Source of the DNA: Brevibacillus fluminis
GTDB lineage: Bacteria > Bacillota > Bacilli > Brevibacillales > Brevibacillaceae
Assembly: GCF_003710825.1 (NCBI RefSeq)
Contig: NZ_RHHQ01000015.1
Coordinates: forward strand, 1 to 64,000
Reading direction: 5' to 3'
Length of the DNA: 64,000 nucleotides
Positions 50,772 to 59,367 of this stretch are shown piece by piece. Positions within the stretch are counted from its first letter, which is position 1. Every line of letters starts with the position of its first letter. Position numbers and translations under genes: made by a program. Under the pieces are notes generated by a model. The model did no database searches. It was not told the origin of the DNA and worked only from the letters and a program-made list of their open reading frames with translations.

Positions 50772-50823
50772 GAAGTGGGGCTACTAAAAATCCAATTAAT
50801 GAAAAAAGTAGTGCATGAATCTT

Positions 50824-50839
50824 TGGCATTGTTTTTGCA
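50824..50839 (+). promoter_or_regulatory. Sigma-54 (-24/-12) promoter of the Rieske-APC operon
   Basis: TGGCATTGTTTTTGCA matches the consensus TGGCAC-N5-TTGCA at every position but one (T for C), with GG and GC exactly 12 bp apart. It lies 46 nt before ATG 50886. Confidence 0.75.
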
Positions 50840-50885
50840 AATTGCTTCTCGCAAGCAGTGAAACTAAGACGAGGAGATGAGGAGT

Positions 50886-52010
50886 ATGGCAAGCCAGAAC
50901 ACAAAATGGGCTCATCGCTACCAGGAGGATGTCGAGCGTTCGTATACGCTACCCAATACGTATTACACAAACCCAGAAGTATTGGCGGAGGAACGAGAGG
51001 CGATTTTTTTCAAAAACTGGATCTGTGTCGGGCATCAGGAAAAAGTAGCGAAGCCGGGTGATTATTTTACGACTTTGATTTTGGATCAGAACATTCTGAT
51101 AGCAAAAGGGAAAGATGATGTCATCCGCGCGTTTTATAACGTGTGCCCGCATCGCGGTCATGAGCTCGCGAGCGGAGAGGGGAACAAGGCGATTTTTTCC
51201 TGTCCGTACCATGCATGGACGTTCCAGCTCGACGGCAAGTTCAACAATGGCCGCGCTGTTCGCCAAATGAAAGATTTCAATGAGCAGGAAGCTTGCTTGC
51301 GTCCGGTGAAACTAGAAGTATTCTTCAACTTCCTGTTTATCAATCTGGACCCGCAGGCGGTACCGCTGCGCCAAATGATGCCCGGACTCGAAGAAGAGAT
51401 TCGCGGGCGCGTTCCTGAGCTCGACCGGCTTACGCTTGCGCACCGTACCTCTTACACCATCAAGGCAAACTGGAAAAATGTCGTCGACAATTACTTGGAA
51501 TGCCACCACTGCGTCATCGCTCACCCACAGCTTGTGGAACTGGTCGACATGTCCAACTACCGTGTTGAGACGTTCGATTACCACATTAAGCAGACTGGCA
51601 CGGGCAAACAGCGGCTTGGCTGCGAGCTGGCGGTTGGGGAAGGGAAGGATGCGGTGGAGACATATGCGTCGTACTGGCTGTGGCCGACACTCGCTCTCGA
51701 CATCATGCCGGGTGAACCGGGCTTGATCATGATGTATATGATTCCGGATGGGCCGGAGCAAACGATCGAGCATCTGGAATTTTATTATTTGCAAAAAGAA
51801 CCGACGGAAGAAGGCTGGGCGAATATAGAATACCAGGATAAAATTTTGACCCCTGAAGATATCGAGCTGGTGGAAAGCGTACAGCGGGGACTCCATTCGC
51901 GCGGCTATGTAGATGGACGGTACGTGGTCGATCAACTGCGCAGCTCCATCAGCGAGCATGGCGTTCACCATTTCCACGGCCTGGTGCTAAAAGCACTCGG
52001 GGCTTTGTAA
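50886..52010 (+). CDS. Rieske aromatic-ring-hydroxylating-type oxygenase, alpha subunit
   Basis: A 374-residue oxygenase. The N-terminal Rieske domain binds a 2Fe-2S cluster through CPHRGH and CPYHAW (about 85-110). The C-terminal catalytic domain has the non-heme iron segment NVVDNYLECHHCVIAHP. It resembles the quaternary-amine branch (choline, carnitine or betaine oxygenases) more than the two-component aromatic dioxygenases, and no beta subunit is encoded. No reductase or ferredoxin gene is nearby. ATG 50886 has GAGGAG at 9 nt; ATG 50877 abuts the same site. It heads an operon with an APC permease, behind a sigma-54 promoter. Confidence 0.85.
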   Translation: MASQNTKWAHRYQEDVERSYTLPNTYYTNPEVLAEEREAIFFKNWICVGHQEKVAKPGDYFTTLILDQNILIAKGKDDVIRAFYNVCPHRGHELASGEGNKAIFSCPYHAWTFQLDGKFNNGRAVRQMKDFNEQEACLRPVKLEVFFNFLFINLDPQAVPLRQMMPGLEEEIRGRVPELDRLTLAHRTSYTIKANWKNVVDNYLECHHCVIAHPQLVELVDMSNYRVETFDYHIKQTGTGKQRLGCELAVGEGKDAVETYASYWLWPTLALDIMPGEPGLIMMYMIPDGPEQTIEHLEFYYLQKEPTEEGWANIEYQDKILTPEDIELVESVQRGLHSRGYVDGRYVVDQLRSSISEHGVHHFHGLVLKALGAL

Positions 52011-52035
52011 ACGAGACAGCCGGGGGTGAGAGAAT

Positions 52036-53373
52036 TTGGACAATCAAACGGGATTGCAAAGAAAATTAAAGCTTTGGCACGTATTCGCGTTGGGGCTTTC
52101 GCTGATGGTCCCCACCACGGTTTTTGATACGTATGGGATCGCTTCCGGCGCAACCGGGGGACATGTGCCGATTTCCTACCTGTTTAGCATGTGCGCGATC
52201 TTGTTCACGGTGTTCAGCTATACGCATATGGTCAAGGTGTTCCCTCGCGCTGGCTCGGCGTACACGTATGCCCAGCAGACATTTAATCCGGGCGTCGGCT
52301 TTGTTGTCGGCTGGGCAGCGCTTTGCGATTATTTGTTTTTGCCGATGCTGTATGCATTGGCGGCGGAAATTTACTTGTCCTCGTTTTTTCCGGACGTGCC
52401 AGGCTGGCTGTGGATCGTGCTTTCGATTGCATTTTTTACAATCGCCAACATTTTTTCTGTCAAAGTGACGATTTCCTTTAACGCCATTTTCGTGGTCTTT
52501 CAAATGATCATTTGCGTCGTGTTCGTCGCTTTGCTGATCCGCGAGCTGGCAGGAAGCTCCACCAGCTTTTCGCTCGCACCGTTCTATTCGGCCAATCTCA
52601 CGATGAATTCCATCTTGTCCGGTTCGATCATCCTTTGTTACACGCTGATCGGCTTTGACGCGCTCAGCACGCTGTCTGAAGAAGCGATTGAGCCGACAAA
52701 GACGATTCCGCGCGCGATGATCATCCAGACGATTTTTCTCGGCTTGCTATATACCACGATCACGTATTTCATGCAGCTGCTTTTCCCGGACGTCTCGGTT
52801 TTCAACGAACCGGATGCGGCGTCGTCCGAAATCGCCCAAAAGCTGGGGGGCATGCTGTTCGCCTCTATTTTCATCGCCATCACGGTTACGGGCAACCTCG
52901 TGGGGGGAATCGCTGCCCAGCTCAGTACTTCACGTCTCTTGTTTGCGATGGGGCGTGACAATGTGATTCCGAAGCGAATCTTTGGCTATGTGAATCCGCG
53001 CACGGGAGTGCCCGTTTGGAATGTGCTTTTGACAGGCATCTTTTCGTTGACGGCCGTCTTTCTTTCCTATGAAACCGCGATTTCGTTCTTCAGTTTTGGG
53101 GCATACATCGCGTTTAGCTTCGTGAATCTGTCCGTGATCGTCTATTTCTACCGCCAGCGCAAAATGAATACTTTTAAAGGGATACTGATGTACTTGGTCG
53201 GTCCGCTGATCGCACTTTGCTTCCTCGTGCTGCTGTGGGCAAATATGGACATGCATGCGCTGCTGCTAGGCCTAGTTTGGAACGTCGTCGGGATCGGTTA
53301 CCTCGCATATTTGACCAAGTTTTTCAGTCAAAAACCGCCACAATTTCATTTTGACGAAAATGTAAGCGGTTAA
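52036..53373 (+). CDS. APC-family amino acid/amine permease
   Basis: A 445-residue transporter with about 12 transmembrane segments. The LWHVFALGLSLMVPTTVFDTYGIASGATGG start and the helix-6 to 8 segments (SEEAIEPTKTIPRAM) place it among APC-type putrescine/amino acid importers. It probably brings in the substrate of the Rieske oxygenase encoded 25 nt upstream. GGGGGTGA precedes TTG 52036, the only credible start. It converges with the two-component regulator gene with 6 nt between and no visible terminator. Confidence 0.87.
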   Translation: MDNQTGLQRKLKLWHVFALGLSLMVPTTVFDTYGIASGATGGHVPISYLFSMCAILFTVFSYTHMVKVFPRAGSAYTYAQQTFNPGVGFVVGWAALCDYLFLPMLYALAAEIYLSSFFPDVPGWLWIVLSIAFFTIANIFSVKVTISFNAIFVVFQMIICVVFVALLIRELAGSSTSFSLAPFYSANLTMNSILSGSIILCYTLIGFDALSTLSEEAIEPTKTIPRAMIIQTIFLGLLYTTITYFMQLLFPDVSVFNEPDAASSEIAQKLGGMLFASIFIAITVTGNLVGGIAAQLSTSRLLFAMGRDNVIPKRIFGYVNPRTGVPVWNVLLTGIFSLTAVFLSYETAISFFSFGAYIAFSFVNLSVIVYFYRQRKMNTFKGILMYLVGPLIALCFLVLLWANMDMHALLLGLVWNVVGIGYLAYLTKFFSQKPPQFHFDENVSG

Positions 53374-53379
53374 TTTCGG

Positions 53380-54024
53380 CTATTTCAAATGATGGCGTGT
53401 CGCATACGCTGCCAGCTGCACGCGGTTGGATAGTCCGAGTTTGTCGAGAATATTTTTCAAATGGTTTTTGACGGTGTTTTCTGCGATAAACAGACGTTCG
53501 CTAATCTCGCGGTTCGTATCGCCGAGGCCGACGCGGATGACAATTTCACGCTCGCGTGGTGTCAGCACCCCCGGAGTCGGTTCGTCGGGAACAGGCTCTT
53601 TGCGGAAATGGTTCATCAAGCGGGAAGCCATTTCGCGTGACACCTCAGAGTCTTCCTCAAGCAGGGCGTGCAGGTAGCTTACCCAATCGTCTGGCTCTAG
53701 ATTTTTCAACAAATAGCCTTGTGCGCCATATTGGATGGCGGTAAACAAATCGCCGACATCGTCTGACACACTCAAGATGACTACCTTGATATGGGGGTAG
53801 TTTTTCTTGATTTCACGGGTTGCGATGAGGCCGTTCCACTTGGGCATGTTGATGTCGAGCAGGACCAGGTCGGGCTGCAGGTTCCCGCACAGGTGATAGG
53901 CTTCCTCGCCGTCGGCCGCCTCGCCGATCAGCTCGAAAGAGTCATCGTCGGCGAGCAGGCTGCGGATGGCAAGGCGTGCCATCGGATGATCGTCGGCGAT
54001 CACCACGCGGTAGGTTGTCTTCAT
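53380..54024 (-). CDS. NarL-family response regulator
   Basis: A 214-residue regulator. The receiver domain has the acidic pair DD near 10-11, phosphoacceptor Asp in LVLLDINMPKWNG (near 56) and Lys near 106 (LLKNLEP). The C-terminal LuxR/FixJ-type helix-turn-helix is LTPREREIVIRVGLGDTNREISERLFIAENTVKNHLKNIL. It overlaps the histidine kinase gene by 4 nt. Target genes are unknown. Confidence 0.92.
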   Translation of the reverse strand: MKTTYRVVIADDHPMARLAIRSLLADDDSFELIGEAADGEEAYHLCGNLQPDLVLLDINMPKWNGLIATREIKKNYPHIKVVILSVSDDVGDLFTAIQYGAQGYLLKNLEPDDWVSYLHALLEEDSEVSREMASRLMNHFRKEPVPDEPTPGVLTPREREIVIRVGLGDTNREISERLFIAENTVKNHLKNILDKLGLSNRVQLAAYATRHHLK

Positions 54025-54833
54025 TTTCGGTTCCCCCCATTTCCATTGGATACAAGCGTCAGACGCGTGCCTCGCTCATGGCGGGTGATGGAGAAGGCGG
54101 CACGAATTTCGGCGGCTCGCTCCTGCATCATTTTTAGCCCGTAATGGCCGGGCTGCGGCACGGTATCGACGATTCCGACACCGTCATCATCGATGGTTAG
54201 CTGCCAGCTCCCAGGCGTTGGCCCTTCGTCGATCTGCAGCGAGACGTGGTTTGCCTGCGCATGCTTGCGGATGTTGGTAAACGCCTCCTGTATGATGGCA
54301 AACAGCTGTATTTCTTCACGCGGCGTAAAAAGCGAATCAGGCATGGTGAAGCTGCTAGAAACACTAAGGCCAGTCAGCGTGCTCCACTGTGCGAGCCAGA
54401 TTTCCAGTCGGTTGCGCAGGGTGGTTCCTTCCTCCGGCAAAGTCCGCAGGTTGAAAATCGCTTGGCGAACATGATTGTCCAGGGCAGCGACAGCCTCGCG
54501 CGCCTCGGCAAGCTGGTTGCGCTTGATGGTGATGTTGAGGTAAAACAGCGTTTGTGCCATGCCGTCGTGCAGCTCGCGAGCAAGCCGCTCCCGCTCCTCA
54601 TAGACAGCGCGATGCGATCGTTCCGCAACCAGGCGATCGTTCATTTTACGGATTGTTTGGAAAACGACCAGCGAAAACAGAAAGGAAAGCACGAACGTTA
54701 AAAGCGTGATGAGCAGGTTGCCGGTTTCCATCGACATATAGGGCATCAAAAGCTCGTGGCGAATGTACTCAAAACCGCCGATCAGCATGGTCGGCAGCAA
54801 AATCGTAAATAATTGCAGGATGCGATACGTCAC
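54021..54833 (-). CDS. Sensor histidine kinase (HisKA_3 type)
   Basis: A 270-residue kinase: two N-terminal transmembrane helices (about 5-22 and 38-62), a short linker, a HisKA_3 dimerisation domain with the phosphoacceptor His in ERERLARELHDGMAQTLFYL (near 90), and a HATPase_c domain (QEAFTNIRKHAQA, IDDDGVGI, GHYGLKMMQERA). The loop between the helices is short, so it probably senses a membrane or intracellular signal, as LiaS/YxjM-type kinases do. The start is GTG 54833 with a weak GGCGGA site. Partner of the downstream regulator. Confidence 0.88.
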   Translation of the reverse strand: MTYRILQLFTILLPTMLIGGFEYIRHELLMPYMSMETGNLLITLLTFVLSFLFSLVVFQTIRKMNDRLVAERSHRAVYEERERLARELHDGMAQTLFYLNITIKRNQLAEAREAVAALDNHVRQAIFNLRTLPEEGTTLRNRLEIWLAQWSTLTGLSVSSSFTMPDSLFTPREEIQLFAIIQEAFTNIRKHAQANHVSLQIDEGPTPGSWQLTIDDDGVGIVDTVPQPGHYGLKMMQERAAEIRAAFSITRHERGTRLTLVSNGNGGNRK

Positions 54834-54970
54834 GTGCGATTCCGCCCTTCTGCCCGAAAAATGGGCTTATTCATAGGTTAGTATACCGCATCGGGCAGCT
54901 TTCGGAAGAACCTTTCCGCCCTTGATTGCTTACGATATGGTGACAATCGTGTAGAAGGGATGGAGGAGGA

Positions 54971-55177
54971 TTGTGGACAAATTGGGTGACCATTCATGAA
55001 TCGTTTGGACTTCCGCGCGTGGCACAAGATTGCCGCACTTTTTTGGAAAATAACGGCATTCGTGTCCGCTTGCAGTTGAGCCGCAAGCAAACATCCGTCT
55101 ATTACTTGCTGCAGGTCCCCAAGGCGCAAGAAGGTGCGGCAAGGGAACTCTTGACACGCTTCCGCAAGAATCTGTGA
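54971..55177 (+). CDS. Small protein upstream of splB (DUF2007-like?)
   Basis: A 68-residue protein (WTNWVTIHESFGLPRVAQDCRTFLENNGIRVRL...) with a beta-alpha-beta pattern resembling DUF2007-type small signal-transducing domains; the match is weak. GGAGGAGG (54962-54969) is only 2 nt before TTG 54971, with GTG 54986 an alternative. Its end overlaps the long open frame of splB by 4 nt. It is not similar to SplA of B. subtilis. Co-transcription with splB is likely. Confidence 0.5.
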   Translation: MWTNWVTIHESFGLPRVAQDCRTFLENNGIRVRLQLSRKQTSVYYLLQVPKAQEGAARELLTRFRKNL

Positions 55178-55215
55178 TCGCCCTGACGCCCATACTAGCG
55201 GCAGGGGGGATGGCG

Positions 55216-56283
55216 ATGACAACGACGGTGTTGGAGCGACCAAGCGTGCAGGCGATCGATCGCATGTTCGTGCCGGACTATATATTTTTCGAGCCGGATG
55301 CGCTCAACTACCCACTGGGAAAAGAACTATATGCCCGATACCAGTCGGAAGGCTTGCCGATCAGCATGACGACCAGCCACAACCAGGTGCGTGGCATTCC
55401 TGGCGAGACCGATTTGGAGAAATACCGCAATGCCAAGCGAACATTAGTCGTGGGCGTGCGCAAAACCATGAAATTCGAACAATCGAAGCCATCGGCCGAG
55501 TATGCGATTCCGCTTGCGACCGGATGCGCCGCCCATTGCCATTATTGTTATTTAAATACGAATATCGGAAGCAAGCCTTATATACGCGTCTATGTCAACA
55601 CTGACGAAATTTTTGACCAAGCCCGTACGTACATCGAGGAACGACTGCCGGAAATCACCCGGTTTGAAGCGGCCTGTACATCAGACCCGGTCGGGATCGA
55701 ACACATCACCGGCAATTTGAAGCGAACGATCGAATTCATGGGTGGTCAAGAGCATGGACGGCTGCGGTTCGTCACCAAGTTTCACCATGTGGATTCGCTT
55801 CTGGATGCAAAGCATAACGGACATACCCGTTTTCGGTTCAGCGTGAACGCCGATTATGTGATCAAAAACTTTGAGCCAGGCACATCGACTTTTGACCAAC
55901 GGATCGAGGCGGCGGGAAAAGTTGCAAGGGCGGGGTATCCGCTCGGATTTATCGTGGCGCCGCTTTATTGGTTTGAAGGATGGGAAAAAGGGTATACGGA
56001 CTTGCTGGAGAGACTCAAAAACCAGCTGGATACGGCGGGGACGAACGATTTGACGTTTGAATTGATCCAGCATCGGTTCACCAAGATCGCCAAGAAGGTC
56101 ATCCTCGAGCGGTATCCGAAAACGAAGCTTGCGATGAACGAGGAAGAGCGAAAATACAAATGGGGCAAGTACGGGAAGGGCAAATACGTGTATCCGGATG
56201 TACAAGCCAAGGCGCTGCACGCGCATTTGCGCGAAGAGATCGGCCGACTGTTTCCCGAGGCGCGCATCGAATATTTCACTTGA
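55216..56283 (+). CDS. splB: Spore photoproduct lyase
   Basis: A 355-residue radical SAM enzyme repairing the 5-thyminyl-5,6-dihydrothymine lesion in spore DNA during germination. The cluster cysteines are 104, 108 and 111 (CAAHCHYC), and the hydrogen-donor cysteine is 154 in EAACTSD, as in B. subtilis SplB. TSHNQVRGIPG, RFRFSVNADYVIKNFEPGT and the ending ARIEYFT are strongly conserved. ATG 55216 lies 6 nt after GGGGGG; ATG 55210 abuts that site. The presence of this gene is direct evidence for a spore former. Confidence 0.95.
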   Translation: MTTTVLERPSVQAIDRMFVPDYIFFEPDALNYPLGKELYARYQSEGLPISMTTSHNQVRGIPGETDLEKYRNAKRTLVVGVRKTMKFEQSKPSAEYAIPLATGCAAHCHYCYLNTNIGSKPYIRVYVNTDEIFDQARTYIEERLPEITRFEAACTSDPVGIEHITGNLKRTIEFMGGQEHGRLRFVTKFHHVDSLLDAKHNGHTRFRFSVNADYVIKNFEPGTSTFDQRIEAAGKVARAGYPLGFIVAPLYWFEGWEKGYTDLLERLKNQLDTAGTNDLTFELIQHRFTKIAKKVILERYPKTKLAMNEEERKYKWGKYGKGKYVYPDVQAKALHAHLREEIGRLFPEARIEYFT

Positions 56284-56328
56284 GTCAACACTACTGCAAG
56301 AACGCTTCACGCAAAGGATGTGGTCGAA

Positions 56329-56868
56329 ATGAGAACGGTGCACAAGCCGATGCTCTTGCACAAGCTGGGTGAGATCAAGGAAAATCCGGTGCGGATGGAG
56401 CCGATGTACGCGAAGCAGGTGAGCGATGCGCTCAATGTGCTGCTCGCCAGCGTGTATACGCTGTTCCATCAAGTGAAAAAGCATCATTGGGTGGTAGAGG
56501 GACCCGATTTCCGCGACCTGCATCTGCTGCTCGATGAGCTTGCCGCGCATTTGCTCGTACACGGCGACCAGCTCGCGGAACGGGTAACGGTACTGGCCGC
56601 ATACCCCATCTCCACACCGCGCAAGCAGCAGGAGATGGCGTTGTTTCCAGTGGAAGAAGAAGGCATGTTTGACTTGCGCACGATGCTGATCAATGACATG
56701 CGCGCCTATCAGGAGATTATCGTCCGCTATCGCGATGTCATTCGGCTCGCCATGCAAGTGGGCGATTTCGGCAGCGAACAAATGCTGAAAGAACAGCTGC
56801 AGCTACTCGAATTCGATGTCCACCATATCGAGCACGTGTTGGGAGAGGACACGCTTACCCTTAATTGA
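56329..56868 (+). CDS. Dps-family mini-ferritin
   Basis: A 179-residue Dps/ferritin-like protein with the ferroxidase motif split as HQVKKHHWVVEGPDFRDLHLLLDELAAH (His, His, Asp and Glu shared across the dimer) and TPRKQQEM after helix 2. Dodecamers store iron, detoxify peroxide and in some species coat DNA. AAAGGA lies 10 nt before ATG 56329. It follows splB, fitting spore or stress protection of DNA. Its 3' end overlaps that of the convergent cysK by 8 nt. Confidence 0.88.
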   Translation: MRTVHKPMLLHKLGEIKENPVRMEPMYAKQVSDALNVLLASVYTLFHQVKKHHWVVEGPDFRDLHLLLDELAAHLLVHGDQLAERVTVLAAYPISTPRKQQEMALFPVEEEGMFDLRTMLINDMRAYQEIIVRYRDVIRLAMQVGDFGSEQMLKEQLQLLEFDVHHIEHVLGEDTLTLN

Positions 56869-57781
56869 ACAAGCCGCCCATTGAAAGGTACCGCTCGCCG
56901 GAGTCTGCGCACACGGCGAGCACTTTTTTGCCCGGACCCATTTTGGCTGCAAGAAGCATCGCGGCATAGACCGATGCACCGGAAGAAGGTCCGACCAAAA
57001 TCGCTTCCTTGCGGGCAAGCTCGCGCGTCGTTTCCAATGCTTGTTCGTCGGTAATCTGGATGATTTCGTCGTAAATGTTTACATTCAAAATTTCCGGAAT
57101 GAACCCGGGGCTCGTTCCCACCACTTTGTGCGGGCCAGGCTCGCCGCCGGACAGAACAGGAGAACTCGCAGGCTCGACGACTGCGATGAACAGATCCGGC
57201 AAATGCTCGCGGAGCGCTTCGCCTGTACCGGTGATCGTGCCGCCTGTGCCGGCCGTCGCGACAAAACCGTCGAGAGATCCGTCCATCTGCTGCAAAATTT
57301 CAAGTGCGGTGGAACGGCGGTGTGCGTCTGGATTGAAGCGATTGCGGAACTGCATCGGCATGAAGCTGTTCGGGATTTGCGCCACCAGCTCTTGCGCTTT
57401 GCGGATCGAGCCTGGCATCTTTTGGTCGCCCGGCGTCAACACGACTTCCGCTCCATATGCCTGCAAAATATGAATCCGCTCTTTCGTCATCGTGTCCGGC
57501 ATGACGATGATGGCTTTGTATCCCTTCACGGCAGCGGTCATCGCCAAACCGATTCCGGTATTTCCGCTGGTCGGCTCGATGATCGTCGCCCCTGGCTTCA
57601 ATTCCCCCAACGCCTCCGCCTGACGAATCATTTCATAGGCGGCACGGTCTTTCACACTTCCGCTCGGGTTATATTTTTCCAATTTTACATAGACGTCCGC
57701 CATCTCTTCGGAAACGACACGCTGAAGCCGAACGACAGGGGTTTGCCCAATCAATTCGCCCATATTTGAAACGATACGCAT
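56861..57781 (-). CDS. cysK: Cysteine synthase (O-acetylserine sulfhydrylase)
   Basis: A 306-residue PLP enzyme of the CysK/CBS fold. The PLP lysine lies in NPSGSVKDRAAY (near 44), TSGNTGIGLAM binds the substrate carboxylate and GTGGTITGTGE the PLP phosphate. It makes cysteine from O-acetylserine and sulfide. AAGGAG precedes the start at 57781; upstream in-frame Met codons lack sites. No S-box or T-box leader was recognised. It converges with and overlaps the Dps gene. Confidence 0.92.
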   Translation of the reverse strand: MRIVSNMGELIGQTPVVRLQRVVSEEMADVYVKLEKYNPSGSVKDRAAYEMIRQAEALGELKPGATIIEPTSGNTGIGLAMTAAVKGYKAIIVMPDTMTKERIHILQAYGAEVVLTPGDQKMPGSIRKAQELVAQIPNSFMPMQFRNRFNPDAHRRSTALEILQQMDGSLDGFVATAGTGGTITGTGEALREHLPDLFIAVVEPASSPVLSGGEPGPHKVVGTSPGFIPEILNVNIYDEIIQITDEQALETTRELARKEAILVGPSSGASVYAAMLLAAKMGPGKKVLAVCADSGERYLSMGGLFN

Positions 57782-57873
57782 GTCCAACCACTCCTTCATC
57801 GATATGTAGTCGCGTTTGTGTGAAAAGTCATAATCCCATAATAACACATCGGAATTTAAGAATTAAGACGGTT

Positions 57874-57902
57874 TCGACAAAAAAATACAAGCGTGGTACA
57901 AT
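57874..57902 (+). promoter_or_regulatory. Promoter of the deoxynucleoside kinase operon
   Basis: TCGACA (57874-57879), 17-nt spacer, TACAAT (57897-57902), 44 nt before the first start codon. Confidence 0.6.
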
Positions 57903-57946
57903 AATGCTTCGGTTTTTGTTACGTATAGAGGGGGAACACAAGGTAC

Positions 57947-58579
57947 ATGGATTCCGTTTTCATCACCGTAGAAGGGCCGATCGGGGTCGGCAAAACTTCG
58001 TTGTCGCATGCGATCAGCCAGCAGTGCGGATTTCAACTTCTGGAGGAAATTGTCTACGCAAATCCGTTTCTTGGCAAGTTTTACGAAAATATTGCGGAAT
58101 GGAGCTTCCAGCTGGAAATGTTTTTCTTATGCAACCGTTATAAACAGCTGCAGGACATCCATGAGCAATACTTGCACAAAGGAATCTCTGTTGTCTCCGA
58201 TTACAACATTTTCAAGAATACGATTTTTGCAAAACGGACGCTTGGCAACCGAAACCTACCGAAGTTTTTGCAAATCTATGATATTCTGACGCAGGACATG
58301 CCGCAATCGCATCTGGTCGTCTATTTGTCTGCCAGCATCGATACGGTTATGAATCGGATCGCCATGCGCGGCCGTGATATCGAGCGCAACATCAAGCGCG
58401 AATACATGGAGCAGCTCATTGCTGATTATGATGAGTTTTTCCGCGAGTTCCAGCTGCGCCATCCCGACACGCCGGTATTAACGATCGATTGCGATTCACT
58501 TGATTACGTGCACCGTCCGCAAGACCTTGCCCACGTAATGGGAAAAATTAAGGAACAACTTCAGCTGATAAGGGGTTAG
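57947..58579 (+). CDS. dck: Deoxyadenosine/deoxycytidine kinase
   Basis: A 210-residue dNK-family kinase. The P-loop GPIGVGKTS is at 10-18; the ERS-like motif reads VVSDYNIFKN here, and the LID region is AMRGRDIERN. It phosphorylates dAdo and dCyd in salvage. GAGGGGGAA precedes ATG 57947. Its end abuts the paired dgk gene, the same arrangement as in B. subtilis; assignment of which is Dck rests on similarity to that pair. Confidence 0.87.
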   Translation: MDSVFITVEGPIGVGKTSLSHAISQQCGFQLLEEIVYANPFLGKFYENIAEWSFQLEMFFLCNRYKQLQDIHEQYLHKGISVVSDYNIFKNTIFAKRTLGNRNLPKFLQIYDILTQDMPQSHLVVYLSASIDTVMNRIAMRGRDIERNIKREYMEQLIADYDEFFREFQLRHPDTPVLTIDCDSLDYVHRPQDLAHVMGKIKEQLQLIRG

Positions 58580-58587
58580 TGACTGTT

Positions 58588-59280
58588 ATGGCAACGTTTC
58601 AAAAAAGTCTTATCCGTGAAAAGTACGGAATTCCTCATGATGCCGTCATCACCGTCGGCGGTACCGTGGGGGTGGGTAAATCTACCTTCACCCGCGCTTT
58701 GGCCGATTTGCTCGGCTTCCGCGTCTCTGTGGAAAAAGTAGACGGGAATCCATATTTGGAACGCTTCTATGACGATTTTGCCCGTTGGAGCTTTCATTTG
58801 CAAATCTATTTTCTGGCGGAACGCTTCAAAGAGCAGAAGCGCATGTTTGAATATGGTGGCGGTTTCGTCCAGGACCGCTCGATTTATGAGGATACCGGGA
58901 TTTTCGCCAAAATGCTGTATGAGCAAGGCCGGATGAGCGAGGATGACTATCAGACCTATACGCAGCTGTTCGAGGCGATGGTGATGACGCCATACTTCCC
59001 GCATCCCGATCTTCTGATTTATTTGGAAGGCAGCTTTGACGAAATCATCGATCGCGTCCATGAGCGTGGCCGCCCGATGGAGCAGCAGACCCCAACGCAA
59101 TATTGGCAAGATTTGTTCGGCCGGTACGACAAATGGATTGACTCCTTCACGGCTTGTCCGGTGCTTCGAATCAGCATTCATGAATATGACATTTTAAATA
59201 ATAGTGGCTCCGTCGAGGTCGTTCTGGAGCGCGCAGCGGAAAAGATCAAGCAGCTTCGCGCGGTTCGTCGGAACGGGTAA
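58588..59280 (+). CDS. dgk: Deoxyguanosine kinase
   Basis: A 230-residue second dNK-family kinase, with P-loop GGTVGVGKST (about 24-33), the QDRSIYEDTGIFAKML motif containing the DRS element and the HERGRPMEQQTP lid. It phosphorylates dGuo (and dIno in Bacillus). AAGGGG lies 12 nt before ATG 58588; GTG 58579, overlapping the end of dck, is an alternative start. A terminator follows at 59294. Confidence 0.87.
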   Translation: MATFQKSLIREKYGIPHDAVITVGGTVGVGKSTFTRALADLLGFRVSVEKVDGNPYLERFYDDFARWSFHLQIYFLAERFKEQKRMFEYGGGFVQDRSIYEDTGIFAKMLYEQGRMSEDDYQTYTQLFEAMVMTPYFPHPDLLIYLEGSFDEIIDRVHERGRPMEQQTPTQYWQDLFGRYDKWIDSFTACPVLRISIHEYDILNNSGSVEVVLERAAEKIKQLRAVRRNG

Positions 59281-59293
59281 TGATGGTGAAGGG

Positions 59294-59333
59294 AAAGCTT
59301 CTTCTTGCGGCGAATGCAAGGGGAAGCTTTTTT
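59294..59333 (+). terminator. Terminator of dck-dgk
   Basis: AAAGCTTC (59294-59301) and the inner CTTGC pair with GCAAG and GAAGCTTT (59323-59330); T-run to 59333. Confidence 0.85.
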
Positions 59334-59367
59334 GTATAGATCGAGCAGCAGAAAGGAAGGTCTGACT

